Assembly (NCBI GenBank): GCA_963783145.1
Contig: CAWAMM010000011.1
Span: 124,001-188,000, forward strand
Length of the DNA stretch: 64,000 nucleotides
Reading direction: 5' to 3'
Source: DATGKG01 sp963783145
GTDB taxonomy: Bacteria; Desulfobacterota; Binatia; Binatales; Binataceae
This document shows, one piece after another, positions 24,612-32,270 of this stretch (position 1 is its first letter; each line of letters begins with the position of its first letter). The notes beneath the pieces were generated by a model. The model saw only the letters and a program-made list of their open reading frames with translations. It was not told where the DNA came from and made no database searches. A program made the position numbers and the translations under genes.

Positions 24612-24640
24612 TTAGTATCAGGTTGGGGAGGCTGAAGCAA
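24612..24640 (-). promoter_or_regulatory. Candidate sigma-70 promoter of guaB
   Basis: On the minus strand TTGCTT and TACTAA are separated by exactly 17 bp. Initiation near 24605 would give a leader of about 95 nt containing the terminator at 24531-24559. A second U-rich run (nine T at 24571-24579 on the minus strand) lies between promoter and terminator. Confidence 0.5.
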
Positions 24641-24675
24641 TTCGCTACCCAGAAATGGCACTGCGATCCCCACCG

Positions 24676-25035
24676 TTAGGGATTTTGAGCCGGCGGAGAA
24701 GTCGAGGCCGGGGGATTCGGTACCGGTGGTGGATTGCTCTCCTCGGCGGCCTCGCGCTTGATTTCTTCATAAAGTAACACGGCTCCCGCCATTCCTCCCG
24801 CGCCGATCAGAATCGATACCGGATAAGATTTGTTCGCCGAGTACGCGAAGATCGCACCGGAACCGGCGCCAATCGCCCCGGCGACCGCGCCCGCCGCGAG
24901 CTCCTGATCGAGCGTCATCGGTTGAGCGGAGCAAGAGGCTATCGTGAAGGATCCGAGCGCGAGGGCTAGATATCGATAGAAACGACTTCTCAGGCAGGCG
25001 GGCATCGCGCGCTCGTGCGGACGGGAAACTTTCAT
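24676..25035 (-). CDS. Small lipoprotein with a glycine-zipper segment
   Basis: 119 residues from the Met at 25035 (MKVSRPHERAMP). A signal peptide ends in a lipobox (FTIASC). The mature part has a Gly/Ala-rich membrane-like stretch (GAVAGAIGAGSGAIFAY, then ILIGAGGMAGAVLLYEE) of the glycine-zipper type, and a Pro/Ser-rich tail. Such proteins are usually outer-membrane or periplasmic lipoproteins of unknown function. The gene lies 50 bp after another small lipoprotein gene in the same direction. Confidence 0.65.
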   Translation of the reverse strand: MKVSRPHERAMPACLRSRFYRYLALALGSFTIASCSAQPMTLDQELAAGAVAGAIGAGSGAIFAYSANKSYPVSILIGAGGMAGAVLLYEEIKREAAEESNPPPVPNPPASTSPPAQNP

Positions 25036-25085
25036 AGCCTTCCTTTGTAGACCACTCGGAGACACGAAAGAAGATTCGCACGCAG

Positions 25086-25412
25086 CTATGGTTTTGAGTC
25101 AGAGGTAGGCGGCGACGCCTTCAAACGCGGGTCGTCGCTGGCGATGCATTGGACCGGGCGCTGCAGATAGTCCTCGGCCTGTTCCAGAATGGCATCGCAC
25201 GCGGCCCCGCTATCGAAGCTGCGCACCGGCGACCATTGCGAATACGGGGCTTCCAAATCACCGTGGGGAAATTCTCGTGTGAAGGGCGCGACCAGCAGAA
25301 TCCACGTACGCGGCGGTACCACGGTGACATTCTGGTGCGCGGTCCGATGCAGGTACCCGCAACTCGCGACGACAATGGCGGCGAGCGTCAACATCACTCG
25401 ACGCTGCCTCAC
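25086..25412 (-). CDS. Small hypothetical lipoprotein
   Basis: About 108 residues from a GTG at 25412; that start gives a basic RQRR stretch before the hydrophobic core MLTLAAIVVASC with a lipobox Cys. Starts at 25436 (GTG) or 25394 (ATG) are possible. The mature part (VVPPRTWILLVAPFTREFPH, AACDAILEQAEDYLQRPVQC) has two Cys that could pair. No domain is recognised. It overlaps the end of the enoyl-CoA hydratase gene or lies just downstream of it, so it is probably in the same transcript. Confidence 0.6.
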   Translation of the reverse strand: MRQRRVMLTLAAIVVASCGYLHRTAHQNVTVVPPRTWILLVAPFTREFPHGDLEAPYSQWSPVRSFDSGAACDAILEQAEDYLQRPVQCIASDDPRLKASPPTSDSKP

Positions 25413-25420
25413 AGCCGTTG

Positions 25421-26200
25421 CTACTTGCCGCACCACACCGGCTTGCGCTTCTCGAGAAATGCGCCGATCCCTTCCTGCGCGTCGGCGGCCATCGCGTTCT
25501 GACTCATGACTTCCTTGGTGTATTCGTAGGCTTTGGCCTGGTCCAGGTCGATTTGGGCATAGAAGGCCTGCTTCCCGATGCCGACGGTCAACGAGCTGGC
25601 ATCCGCGATAAGCAACGCAAGTTTACGCGTTTCCGACACCAATTCGGAATCCGCTACCACTCGATTGACGAGCCCCCATTCGGCCGCGGTATGCGCATCA
25701 ATCGGCTGACCGGAGAGGAGCATCTCCATCGCACGCTTGCGCCCGACGGCCCTGGATACCGCGACCATCGGCGTCGAACAGAAGAGACCGATTTTCACCC
25801 CTGGCGTCGCGAACTTCGCACTTTCGCCCGCGACTGCGAGGTCGCAAGTCGCGACCAACTGGCATCCGGCGGCGGTCGCGATCCCATGCACACACGCGAT
25901 GACGGGCTGCGGGATCGCTTGAACCGTATGCATGAGGCGCGTGCATAGATCGAATTCATGCCGATAGAAATCGAGCTCGCGGCCCCGCATTTCGCTGAGA
26001 TCGTGGCCGGCGCTGAAGGCAACTCCCTTGCCCGCGAGGATGACCGCGCGTATCTCGCTCCGCCGCCCGAGCTTCTCGAAAGTATCGATAAGCGCGGTCA
26101 TCATCGCAGTGGAAAGCGGATTGCGCTTCTCGCCGCGATTCATCGTGACGGTCGCGAGGCCTTCTTCCTCTTCGAGGATCACATACGGCTGCTCGGGCAT
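25421..26200 (-). CDS. Enoyl-CoA hydratase/isomerase family protein (ECHDC3-like)
   Basis: 259 residues of the crotonase fold. The first oxyanion-hole segment is VAFSAGHDLSEMRG and the second is IATAAGCQLVATCDLAVAGE. The two Glu residues that activate water in true hydratases are not clearly in place (CQLVATCDLA and GVKIGLFCSTPM), so the reaction is uncertain; the sequence resembles the ECHDC3 group. It ends KPVWCGK, typical of bacterial members. It is divergent from the PBP2 gene, with 213 bp between. Confidence 0.85.
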   Translation of the reverse strand: MPEQPYVILEEEEGLATVTMNRGEKRNPLSTAMMTALIDTFEKLGRRSEIRAVILAGKGVAFSAGHDLSEMRGRELDFYRHEFDLCTRLMHTVQAIPQPVIACVHGIATAAGCQLVATCDLAVAGESAKFATPGVKIGLFCSTPMVAVSRAVGRKRAMEMLLSGQPIDAHTAAEWGLVNRVVADSELVSETRKLALLIADASSLTVGIGKQAFYAQIDLDQAKAYEYTKEVMSQNAMAADAQEGIGAFLEKRKPVWCGK

Positions 26201-26413
26201 GATTAACCTCCTGCTGAACCTGCCGGGCTTGTCGGCCTAAATCATCATGACGAAGAATCGCCTTCCATGCCCACTCACGCAAGGAGAGCGCGACCACGAG
26301 GCCTCGAGGAGCAAACGTGATCCAGGTGCGGCGCACTGTGGGGAATGAGCATAATTGCGCGAGTGGCCTTCTCCCGATAGGCTTTGATTTAGAAGAGGGT
26401 TGGGGCTGTTTAA

Positions 26414-28315
26414 GTGGCGTATTCTCGCCGCCAAAAGAAAAATCGGCCGGTTCCAAAACTGGAACTGCGCATCGTGGTCATCTCCGCCGTGATGATGGCG
26501 GCTCTCGCGGCAGTTGCCGTTCGCCTTTACTATCTTCAGGTCATTAAGAATTCCGAGTTTACCGAACTCGCTGATCGTAACCGCATCCGGATTCGACGCG
26601 TCACCGCGCCCCGTGGCCTCGTCTTCGATCGCCGTCATCGCCCGCTGGTCGATACCCAACCGTCGTTTAACGCGGTCATCGTTCCGGAAGATTCGGACAA
26701 CCTTGCGCAAACCGTAAAGAGCCTCGAATCACTGCTCGGCCAGACCGGCATCAAGGAAAAACTCGATACTGCCGAGGACGAAGGCCGCCCCGAATACGAG
26801 CCGGTCACCGTCGAGGAGCGCCTCGAATGGCCGCAAGTTGTCGCCCTTGAAACACATCAACTTGACCTGCCCGGCGTCAGCCTCGAAATCACGCCGGCAA
26901 GACATTACCTGTACGGCACACTCGCGGCTCACCTGCTCGGCTATGTGGGCGAGGTCGATCGCGAAGATCTCATGAAGGCCAGCTACAAATCCGGCGATGA
27001 GATCGGGAAATTCGGCCTCGAGCGCGGGTGGGAGCCGTTTCTGCGCGGCGAGGCTGGCGGCGAGGAGATCGAGGTTGATTCGGTCGGGCGCAGATTGCGC
27101 GTACTGAAGGAGATCCCCGACCATCCCGGCCGCAGCGTCGTGCTGACCCTCGACCTCGATGTGCAGCAGGCGGCGGAGCAGGCGATGCAGGGGAAGATGG
27201 GCGCGATGGTCGCGCTTGATCCCAACAATGGCGAGATCATCGCGATGGTCAGCAATCCATCGTTTGACCCCGATATCTTTGGCGGCGGCATCAAGTCCGC
27301 GGACTGGCGCAAGCTGATGACGGACCCGGACCATCCGCTGCAAAATCGCGTCATCCAGGGCGCGTATCCGCCGGGCTCGACCTTTAAGATCGTCGATTCG
27401 ATTGCGGGCATGGAGGAGAAAACTCTCACCCCCGAGACCACCTACGAGTGCAACGGCGGATTATGGTTCGGCGGCCGCACCTACCATTGTTGGCGCAAGC
27501 ACGGCCACGGCGCGATTCAGCTACATCGCGCGATCGTATCGTCGTGCGACGTGTTCTTTTATCAGGTCGGCGAGAAACTCGGCATCGACAGACTCTCACA
27601 TTGGGCGCACCTGCTAGGACTCGGCGAGCGCAGCGGCATCGCGCTGGATAACGAAAAGGGTGGCACGATGCCGTCCAGCGCATGGAAGCAGAAGCGGTTC
27701 CATGAGCGATGGTATCCCGCGGAGACGCTCTCGGTCGCGATCGGGCAAGGCTACGTCACGGCCACGCCGCTGCAGATGGCGGAGGTCGCGGCGATCGTCG
27801 CTAACGGCGGCATTCGTTATCAGCCGCAGTTTGTGAAAGAGGTCGAGGGTCCCGACGGCAATCCCACCAGGACCTACGAACCCATCATCGAGGACCGGAT
27901 CAATTTCGATCCGGCAGTCATCACCGAGATTCGCAACGCGATGTCCGATGTCGTCAATGGCCCCGGCGGCACCGGGCATAAGGCGCAGCTCGAAGGGATC
28001 GAAGTGGCGGGCAAATCCGGCACTGCGCAGGTGGTCGGCAATCAATCCGCGAACCTCGAATCGGGCGAGGACGAAGACAAGATTCCCTACAAGTATCGCG
28101 ACAATGGATGGTTCATCGCGTTCGCGCCTAAAGACCATCCCCAGATCGCCGTCGCATGCATCATCGAGCACGGCGGGCATGGCGGCAGCGCGGCGGCCCC
28201 GGTCATCCATGATGTAATGAAACGCTACTTTGAGTTGTATCCGCCGAATCCGGCGACTACTCCCGATCTGACCAACGCGGTCTCCGACCCCAGGGTCGCC
28301 GAGCGAGACAACTGA
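26414..28315 (+). CDS. mrdA: Penicillin-binding protein 2 (transpeptidase of cell elongation)
   Basis: 633 residues from a GTG. One membrane anchor (VVISAVMMAALAAVAVRLYY) is followed by the dimerisation/pedestal region and the transpeptidase domain. Active-site motifs are SxxK in PPGSTFKI, SSCD (the SxN position) and KSGT in VAGKSGTAQV. It cross-links peptidoglycan during side-wall growth in the elongasome, with RodA. The RodA gene overlaps its stop codon. No mreBCD genes lie in the window. Expression must start in the 213-bp gap shared with the crotonase-family gene. Confidence 0.93.
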   Translation: MAYSRRQKKNRPVPKLELRIVVISAVMMAALAAVAVRLYYLQVIKNSEFTELADRNRIRIRRVTAPRGLVFDRRHRPLVDTQPSFNAVIVPEDSDNLAQTVKSLESLLGQTGIKEKLDTAEDEGRPEYEPVTVEERLEWPQVVALETHQLDLPGVSLEITPARHYLYGTLAAHLLGYVGEVDREDLMKASYKSGDEIGKFGLERGWEPFLRGEAGGEEIEVDSVGRRLRVLKEIPDHPGRSVVLTLDLDVQQAAEQAMQGKMGAMVALDPNNGEIIAMVSNPSFDPDIFGGGIKSADWRKLMTDPDHPLQNRVIQGAYPPGSTFKIVDSIAGMEEKTLTPETTYECNGGLWFGGRTYHCWRKHGHGAIQLHRAIVSSCDVFFYQVGEKLGIDRLSHWAHLLGLGERSGIALDNEKGGTMPSSAWKQKRFHERWYPAETLSVAIGQGYVTATPLQMAEVAAIVANGGIRYQPQFVKEVEGPDGNPTRTYEPIIEDRINFDPAVITEIRNAMSDVVNGPGGTGHKAQLEGIEVAGKSGTAQVVGNQSANLESGEDEDKIPYKYRDNGWFIAFAPKDHPQIAVACIIEHGGHGGSAAAPVIHDVMKRYFELYPPNPATTPDLTNAVSDPRVAERDN

Positions 28316-29424
28316 TGCCGGCTATCGATCGCAGGTTGCTCGGCCATTTCGACTGGACCCTGTTCCTGAGCGTACTCGCGCTCGCCGGCATCGGCGTGCT
28401 CAGCGTGATGAGCGCCTCGTATGAAAGCAGTCATCACGCGCTCAATGGATTGGTGACGCGTCAGCTGCTGTGGATTGTGCTCGGTACCATCATCATGGTG
28501 GCGGCGCTGTTCTTCGATTATCGCGCGATGCTGACCTATGCGTATCCGATCTACGTCGCATCGCTGGGGCTGCTGATCGCGGTTTCGGTCATCGGGCATT
28601 CCACCGGCGGCTCGCGACGCTGGATCAATCTGGGATTCTTTCACCTTGAACCCTCAGAGCTGGCGAAGCTCGCGATCGTTCTCGTGATGGTGCGCTACCT
28701 GCGCGAGGAGCCGCCGCGCGGAGGGTGGCGTCTGCGCCAGATGATCATCCCGGCCGTGATGCTCGGCATCCCTGCGGTACTGGTGCTTAAGCAACCTGAC
28801 CTCGGCACCGCGCTGGTACTGATCCTCATCAGCGTAACTCTGGTATTCGTGAGCGGACTGAACTGGCGCACGATGGTGGCGCTCGGGCTGGCTGCGATGC
28901 TGGCCGCGCCGGTGAGCTGGCACTATTTGAAACCGTATCAGCGCCAGCGGCTGGTGAGCTTCATCGATCCGAAAGCCGACCCGCTCGGCTCCGGCTATCA
29001 CATCATCCAGTCGGAAATCGCGATCGGCGCCGGCGGCACCTGGGGCAAGGGCTTCATGAAGGGCACTCAAGCGCGACTGAACTTCCTGCCCGAAGAAACC
29101 ACCGATTTCATTTTCGCGGTGTTCGCCGAGGAATTCGGCATCGTCGGATCGATTGTGCTGCTCTTCCTCTATGCCAGCCTCATCGCGCGCGGAACCTGGA
29201 TAGCACAGCACGCGCGTGACCGCTTCGGCGCGTTGCTTGCGCTGGGAGTAACCGGCATCGTGTTCTGGCAAGTCGCGATCAATATCGCGATGACGACCGG
29301 GATGTTGCCTGTGGTCGGCATCCCGCTGCCGCTGGTAAGCTATGGCGGCTCATCGATACTGACGATGATGACCGCGATGGGCTTGCTCATAAGCGTCAAC
29401 GCGCGCCGCCGCATCCACGGATAG
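28315..29424 (+). CDS. rodA: Rod-shape-determining SEDS glycosyltransferase RodA
   Basis: 369 residues, about ten membrane helices. Its ATG shares one base with the mrdA stop. SEDS signatures are visible: RWINLGFFHLEPSELAKLAI, DLGTALVLI (QPDLGTAL), ETTDFIFAVFAEEFGIVGS with the essential Asp region, and the final LPLVSYGGSS. It polymerises lipid II glycan strands and works with PBP2. It ends tail-to-tail 5 bp before the CMD gene. Confidence 0.94.
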   Translation: MPAIDRRLLGHFDWTLFLSVLALAGIGVLSVMSASYESSHHALNGLVTRQLLWIVLGTIIMVAALFFDYRAMLTYAYPIYVASLGLLIAVSVIGHSTGGSRRWINLGFFHLEPSELAKLAIVLVMVRYLREEPPRGGWRLRQMIIPAVMLGIPAVLVLKQPDLGTALVLILISVTLVFVSGLNWRTMVALGLAAMLAAPVSWHYLKPYQRQRLVSFIDPKADPLGSGYHIIQSEIAIGAGGTWGKGFMKGTQARLNFLPEETTDFIFAVFAEEFGIVGSIVLLFLYASLIARGTWIAQHARDRFGALLALGVTGIVFWQVAINIAMTTGMLPVVGIPLPLVSYGGSSILTMMTAMGLLISVNARRRIHG

Positions 29425-29429
29425 TCGCT

Positions 29430-30017
29430 TCACTCCGCCCGATCGCGCGCCGGGAAGCGCGCGCCGAATTCTTCGAGCGGAACTCTCGCCGCATTGGCGA
29501 CGAAGCTAATCAGGTGATACCAGCCGGTCAGGACCATCAGGTTCAGGAGCTGTTCGGGAGTCCATCGCGCGGCTAACAACGTCCACAACTCATCGCTGAG
29601 TTGCCCGGAATCGTGGAGCTCATCAACCATCCGGATGAGCAAACGATCCGAATCGGTCCAGCACGGCGCCTCGGCACCTCGAGCAACGGACGCGGCCAAC
29701 TGCGCATTGTCGAGGCCGGCCGCCTTGCCAAAGATGCGGGCGTGGACGCCCCATTCGTATTCGCATCCGCATCGCGCGCATACGCGATCGATCACGACCT
29801 CGCGATCGCGAAGCTCAAGCGGCGAAGTGCGTCCGAGAAAGTAGGAACCAAGGGGATACATCGCGCCCGCTAGCGGCAAATGACGCATAAGAGTGCGAAA
29901 CAGCGCGAGGGGAGGGAAATCACCGGGCTGCCAGCGCGCTAGTTCCGCGGCAATCTCGGGCGCGAAAGGCGGTTCGGTGGGTATGATGCGCGGCTGAAGG
30001 GAATTGTTTTGCTGCAT
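29430..30017 (-). CDS. Carboxymuconolactone decarboxylase family protein (AhpD-like)
   Basis: 195 residues of the all-helical CMD fold. The motif CARCGCEYEWGVHARIFGKA contains the redox Cys pair and His of AhpD-like members, and a second CMD-type region includes DRLLIRMVDELHDSG and MLNLMVLTGWYHLISF-like residues. AhpD-like proteins act as thiol-dependent peroxide reductants; others are decarboxylases, so the exact reaction is open. It is divergent from an HxlR regulator, and two matching operators lie between the start codons, so it is probably the regulator's target. Confidence 0.83.
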   Translation of the reverse strand: MQQNNSLQPRIIPTEPPFAPEIAAELARWQPGDFPPLALFRTLMRHLPLAGAMYPLGSYFLGRTSPLELRDREVVIDRVCARCGCEYEWGVHARIFGKAAGLDNAQLAASVARGAEAPCWTDSDRLLIRMVDELHDSGQLSDELWTLLAARWTPEQLLNLMVLTGWYHLISFVANAARVPLEEFGARFPARDRAE

Positions 30018-30049
30018 GGTTCAATCTCCTTGCAGGTCATGCGAACGGC

Positions 30050-30066
30050 ACTACGGAATTAGTAGT
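30050..30066. promoter_or_regulatory. Operator 1 for the HxlR-type regulator
   Basis: ACTAC-GGAATTA-GTAGT is a perfect 5-bp inverted repeat with a 7-bp centre. It is repeated 28 bp downstream with the same arms and a near-identical centre, between the divergent CMD and HxlR genes. Confidence 0.7.
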
Positions 30067-30077
30067 ACATTGCTATC

Positions 30078-30094
30078 ACTACGGAAATCGTAGT
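30078..30094. promoter_or_regulatory. Operator 2 for the HxlR-type regulator
   Basis: ACTAC-GGAAATC-GTAGT, with the same arms and spacing as operator 1. It lies 14 bp before the HxlR start codon, where binding would block that gene's translation start region or promoter and allow autorepression. Confidence 0.7.
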
Positions 30095-30108
30095 ACAACC
30101 CCATAGCT

Positions 30109-30429
30109 ATGATTCCCCAACCCGGAAAACCGGTTCGCGGCTCGCGCACCGGACGCCCGCTGATGGCGCTGCTCGACCTGTTGGGCCGCCGCTGGACCCT
30201 GAGAATCCTGTGGGAGCTCCGCCGTGGCCCGTTCACCTTTGCCGAGCTGCAGGAGCGATGCGACGCGATGTCACCGAGCGTGCTGAATCAACGGATCAGC
30301 GACCTTCGCGAGGCCGGAATCATCGAACATTCGGCCGGAGGGTACAGGCTGACCGGCGAAGGAAAAAGCCTGCTCGCATCGATTGCGCCGCTCGATGACT
30401 GGGCGAAGCGCTGGGCCCGACGGGTTTAG
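30109..30429 (+). CDS. HxlR-family winged-helix regulator
   Basis: 106 residues. The winged helix-turn-helix is clear: LLDLLGRRWTLRILWELRRG, FTFAELQERCDAMSPSVLNQ and RISDLREAGIIEHSAGGYRLT. HxlR proteins bind as dimers and many sense electrophiles or disulfide stress through an N-terminal Cys; here the only Cys (in QERCDAM) lies in the DNA-binding part. It is divergent from the CMD gene and probably represses both through the paired operators at 30050-30094. Confidence 0.9.
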   Translation: MIPQPGKPVRGSRTGRPLMALLDLLGRRWTLRILWELRRGPFTFAELQERCDAMSPSVLNQRISDLREAGIIEHSAGGYRLTGEGKSLLASIAPLDDWAKRWARRV

Positions 30430-30500
30430 GCGATCATCCTTCCGTCCCTCCGTTCGGGGGATGGTTGCGATCGATCAATCGGTCCGGCGTAATTGTTTGT

Positions 30501-30962
30501 ATGATTTCACTACCTCATCCGGTTAAAGGCGGCCGCGCGGCGGGATTTTGCGCGGCCGTCTTCCTGAGCCTGATAGCGAGCGGTCCCGCGCTCGCGCAAT
30601 CCACCACCTCGCAAGACTCCGCGGCACCGAAAAAGAAGGTGATCGCTGGAAAGGCGTCGTTCTATGGCGGTAGCGATGGCTTCGATGGTCAGACCACCGC
30701 GAATGGCGATACCTTCGATCATCACGACCACACCGCGGCGGCCAAGACCATACCGCTCGGCTCGAAAGCCAAGGTGACCAACCTCAAGACGGGCAAGTCG
30801 ACGCTGGTGACCGTGACCGATCGAGGACCATACGTGCCGGGACGGAAAATCGATCTGTCGAAGGACGCGGCGAAAGACATCGGCTTGACCAAGAAGCAGG
30901 GCGTCGCGCCGGTGAAGATCGTGGTGACTAAACCGGCGGTGAAAGAGGCCTCAGCGCCATAG
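30501..30962 (+). CDS. RlpA-like double-psi beta-barrel protein, exported
   Basis: 153 residues from ATG 30501. A signal peptide ends at ALAQ. After a Lys-rich linker the DPBB domain reads ASFYGGSDGFDGQTTANGD, then TAAAKTIPLGSKAKVTNL and VTVTDRGPYVPGRKIDLS. In RlpA lytic transglycosylases the second motif is TAAHKTLPLGT with a catalytic His; here Ala stands in that place, although the Asp of the DRGPYV motif is kept. It may bind denuded glycan without cutting it. There is no SPOR domain. Confidence 0.82.
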   Translation: MISLPHPVKGGRAAGFCAAVFLSLIASGPALAQSTTSQDSAAPKKKVIAGKASFYGGSDGFDGQTTANGDTFDHHDHTAAAKTIPLGSKAKVTNLKTGKSTLVTVTDRGPYVPGRKIDLSKDAAKDIGLTKKQGVAPVKIVVTKPAVKEASAP

Positions 30963-30968
30963 ACCTGG

Positions 30969-30998
30969 CCCCTTCCCTCAAAAGCAAAAGGGAAGGGG
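30969..30998. terminator. Bidirectional hairpin between convergent genes
   Basis: CCCCTTCCCT and AGGGAAGGGG form a perfect 10-bp stem around a 10-nt A-rich loop, between the RlpA-like gene and the convergent oxidoreductase gene. There is no strong U tract on either side. Confidence 0.55.
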
Positions 30999-31023
30999 AA
31001 CCAGAAAGGCGGTGCGAAGGAAG

Positions 31024-32046
31024 CTACTTTCCGTAGAATGTCTCGGCGATCGCCTTCTGATAGCCCGCAATGCTGGCACCATCGATCATCGCGTTGGGCG
31101 GCGATAATGTGATCGAATCTGCAACCTTCCAGAATGCCTCGACCTTCTCGCGACCCTCATCCGGCGTGCCTGCAATGGCGAAGGTGGTCACCATCTCGTC
31201 GGGCACCGCTTTTTTCATTCCGGCGAAGTCCTTGCGAGCGGCGGCCTCGCGAATCGCGCGCGCTTGGCCGCCAAAGCCGTGCGCGGCGAAATATTTTTCG
31301 TACTGCGCGATTTGTGCATAAAAGGCGACGGTGCCGCGCGCATCATCGATGGCGCGCTGCCGGTCCTTGTTGATGCAGGTGTAAATCCACAAATTTACCT
31401 TGAGGTCCGAGCGCTTGCGGCCCCGCTTCGTGAGCGCCTCGTTTAATGTGCGCGAGGCCTCGTTCGCGACCCATTGCGCAGACCACACCGGATGCCCGAT
31501 GAGGCCATCGGCCACTTCGGCCGCGAGCCGGATAGTATTTTCAAATAGCGCGGGCAACCAAATCGGAATGCGCTCTCGGACCGGCTTGGCGGTGCGGAAA
31601 TCGCGCAGGTCGTGCGTATGATACTTCCCCTCGATTTTCTCGAGCGTGCCGGTATGCCCACCGGTGGTAACGGCGCGGACAATCTCGACCACTTCACGCA
31701 GATGCGCAACCGGCTGGCCGTAAACCACCCCATGCACGCCTTCATTGAAGTTGCGGATACTGGTGCCGAGGCCGAGCACGGTGCGGCCGCCGCTGATGGT
31801 ATCGAGATCGAGTGCGTTGAGCGCGGTCTCCACCGGGCTCCGGGTGAATGCGAGCGCGATGCCGCTGCCGAGCAGGATGCGCTTGGTCACCATCGCGGCC
31901 GCGGCGAGCGTTACAAACGGCGGACTATAAAGTTGCGGCGCCCAGATCCCTTCGAGGCCGGCATCCTCGGCTTCGCGCACGGAGCGCGCGAGCTTGTCGC
32001 CGGGCATCGCCATTATCAGTTGCCAATATTGCCGCTGCTCACTCAT
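31024..32046 (-). CDS. LLM-class (luciferase-like) F420-dependent oxidoreductase
   Basis: 340 residues of the bacterial luciferase-like TIM barrel. Family blocks are REAEDAGLEGIWAPQLYSPP, ILLGSGIALAFTRSPVETAL, GGRTVLGLGTSIRNFNEGVHG and IPIWLPALFENTIRLAAEVADG. Enzymes of this group use F420H2 or reduced flavin to oxidise or reduce diverse organic substrates. They are abundant in actinobacteria and in Binatota-like genomes. The substrate is unknown, and it stands alone between the RlpA-like gene and ppk. Confidence 0.86.
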   Translation of the reverse strand: MSEQRQYWQLIMAMPGDKLARSVREAEDAGLEGIWAPQLYSPPFVTLAAAAMVTKRILLGSGIALAFTRSPVETALNALDLDTISGGRTVLGLGTSIRNFNEGVHGVVYGQPVAHLREVVEIVRAVTTGGHTGTLEKIEGKYHTHDLRDFRTAKPVRERIPIWLPALFENTIRLAAEVADGLIGHPVWSAQWVANEASRTLNEALTKRGRKRSDLKVNLWIYTCINKDRQRAIDDARGTVAFYAQIAQYEKYFAAHGFGGQARAIREAAARKDFAGMKKAVPDEMVTTFAIAGTPDEGREKVEAFWKVADSITLSPPNAMIDGASIAGYQKAIAETFYGK

Positions 32047-32210
32047 CGAAATCCCTCCAGCGTTCGCAGATGCACTTTAGATCGGCGCGCCAGGTTCGCC
32101 AAATCCCGCATTGAAGAGCCCTAATGCTCAAGATCGCATTCATAGAGCAATGATAAGACATTCTAAACGCCTAAAAGCTTAAGGACCGGAATCCTTAACG
32201 ATGATACAAT

Positions 32211-32238
32211 TTGCGCAATCCAAAACCTTCCGCATAAT
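32211..32238 (+). promoter_or_regulatory. Candidate promoter of ppk
   Basis: TTGCGC and CATAAT are spaced 16 bp apart, 33 bp before the ppk start. No clear Pho box was recognised in the 224-bp gap. Confidence 0.4.
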
Positions 32239-32270
32239 AGGAACCGATCGTAACCGAGGCGATTCCCTGT

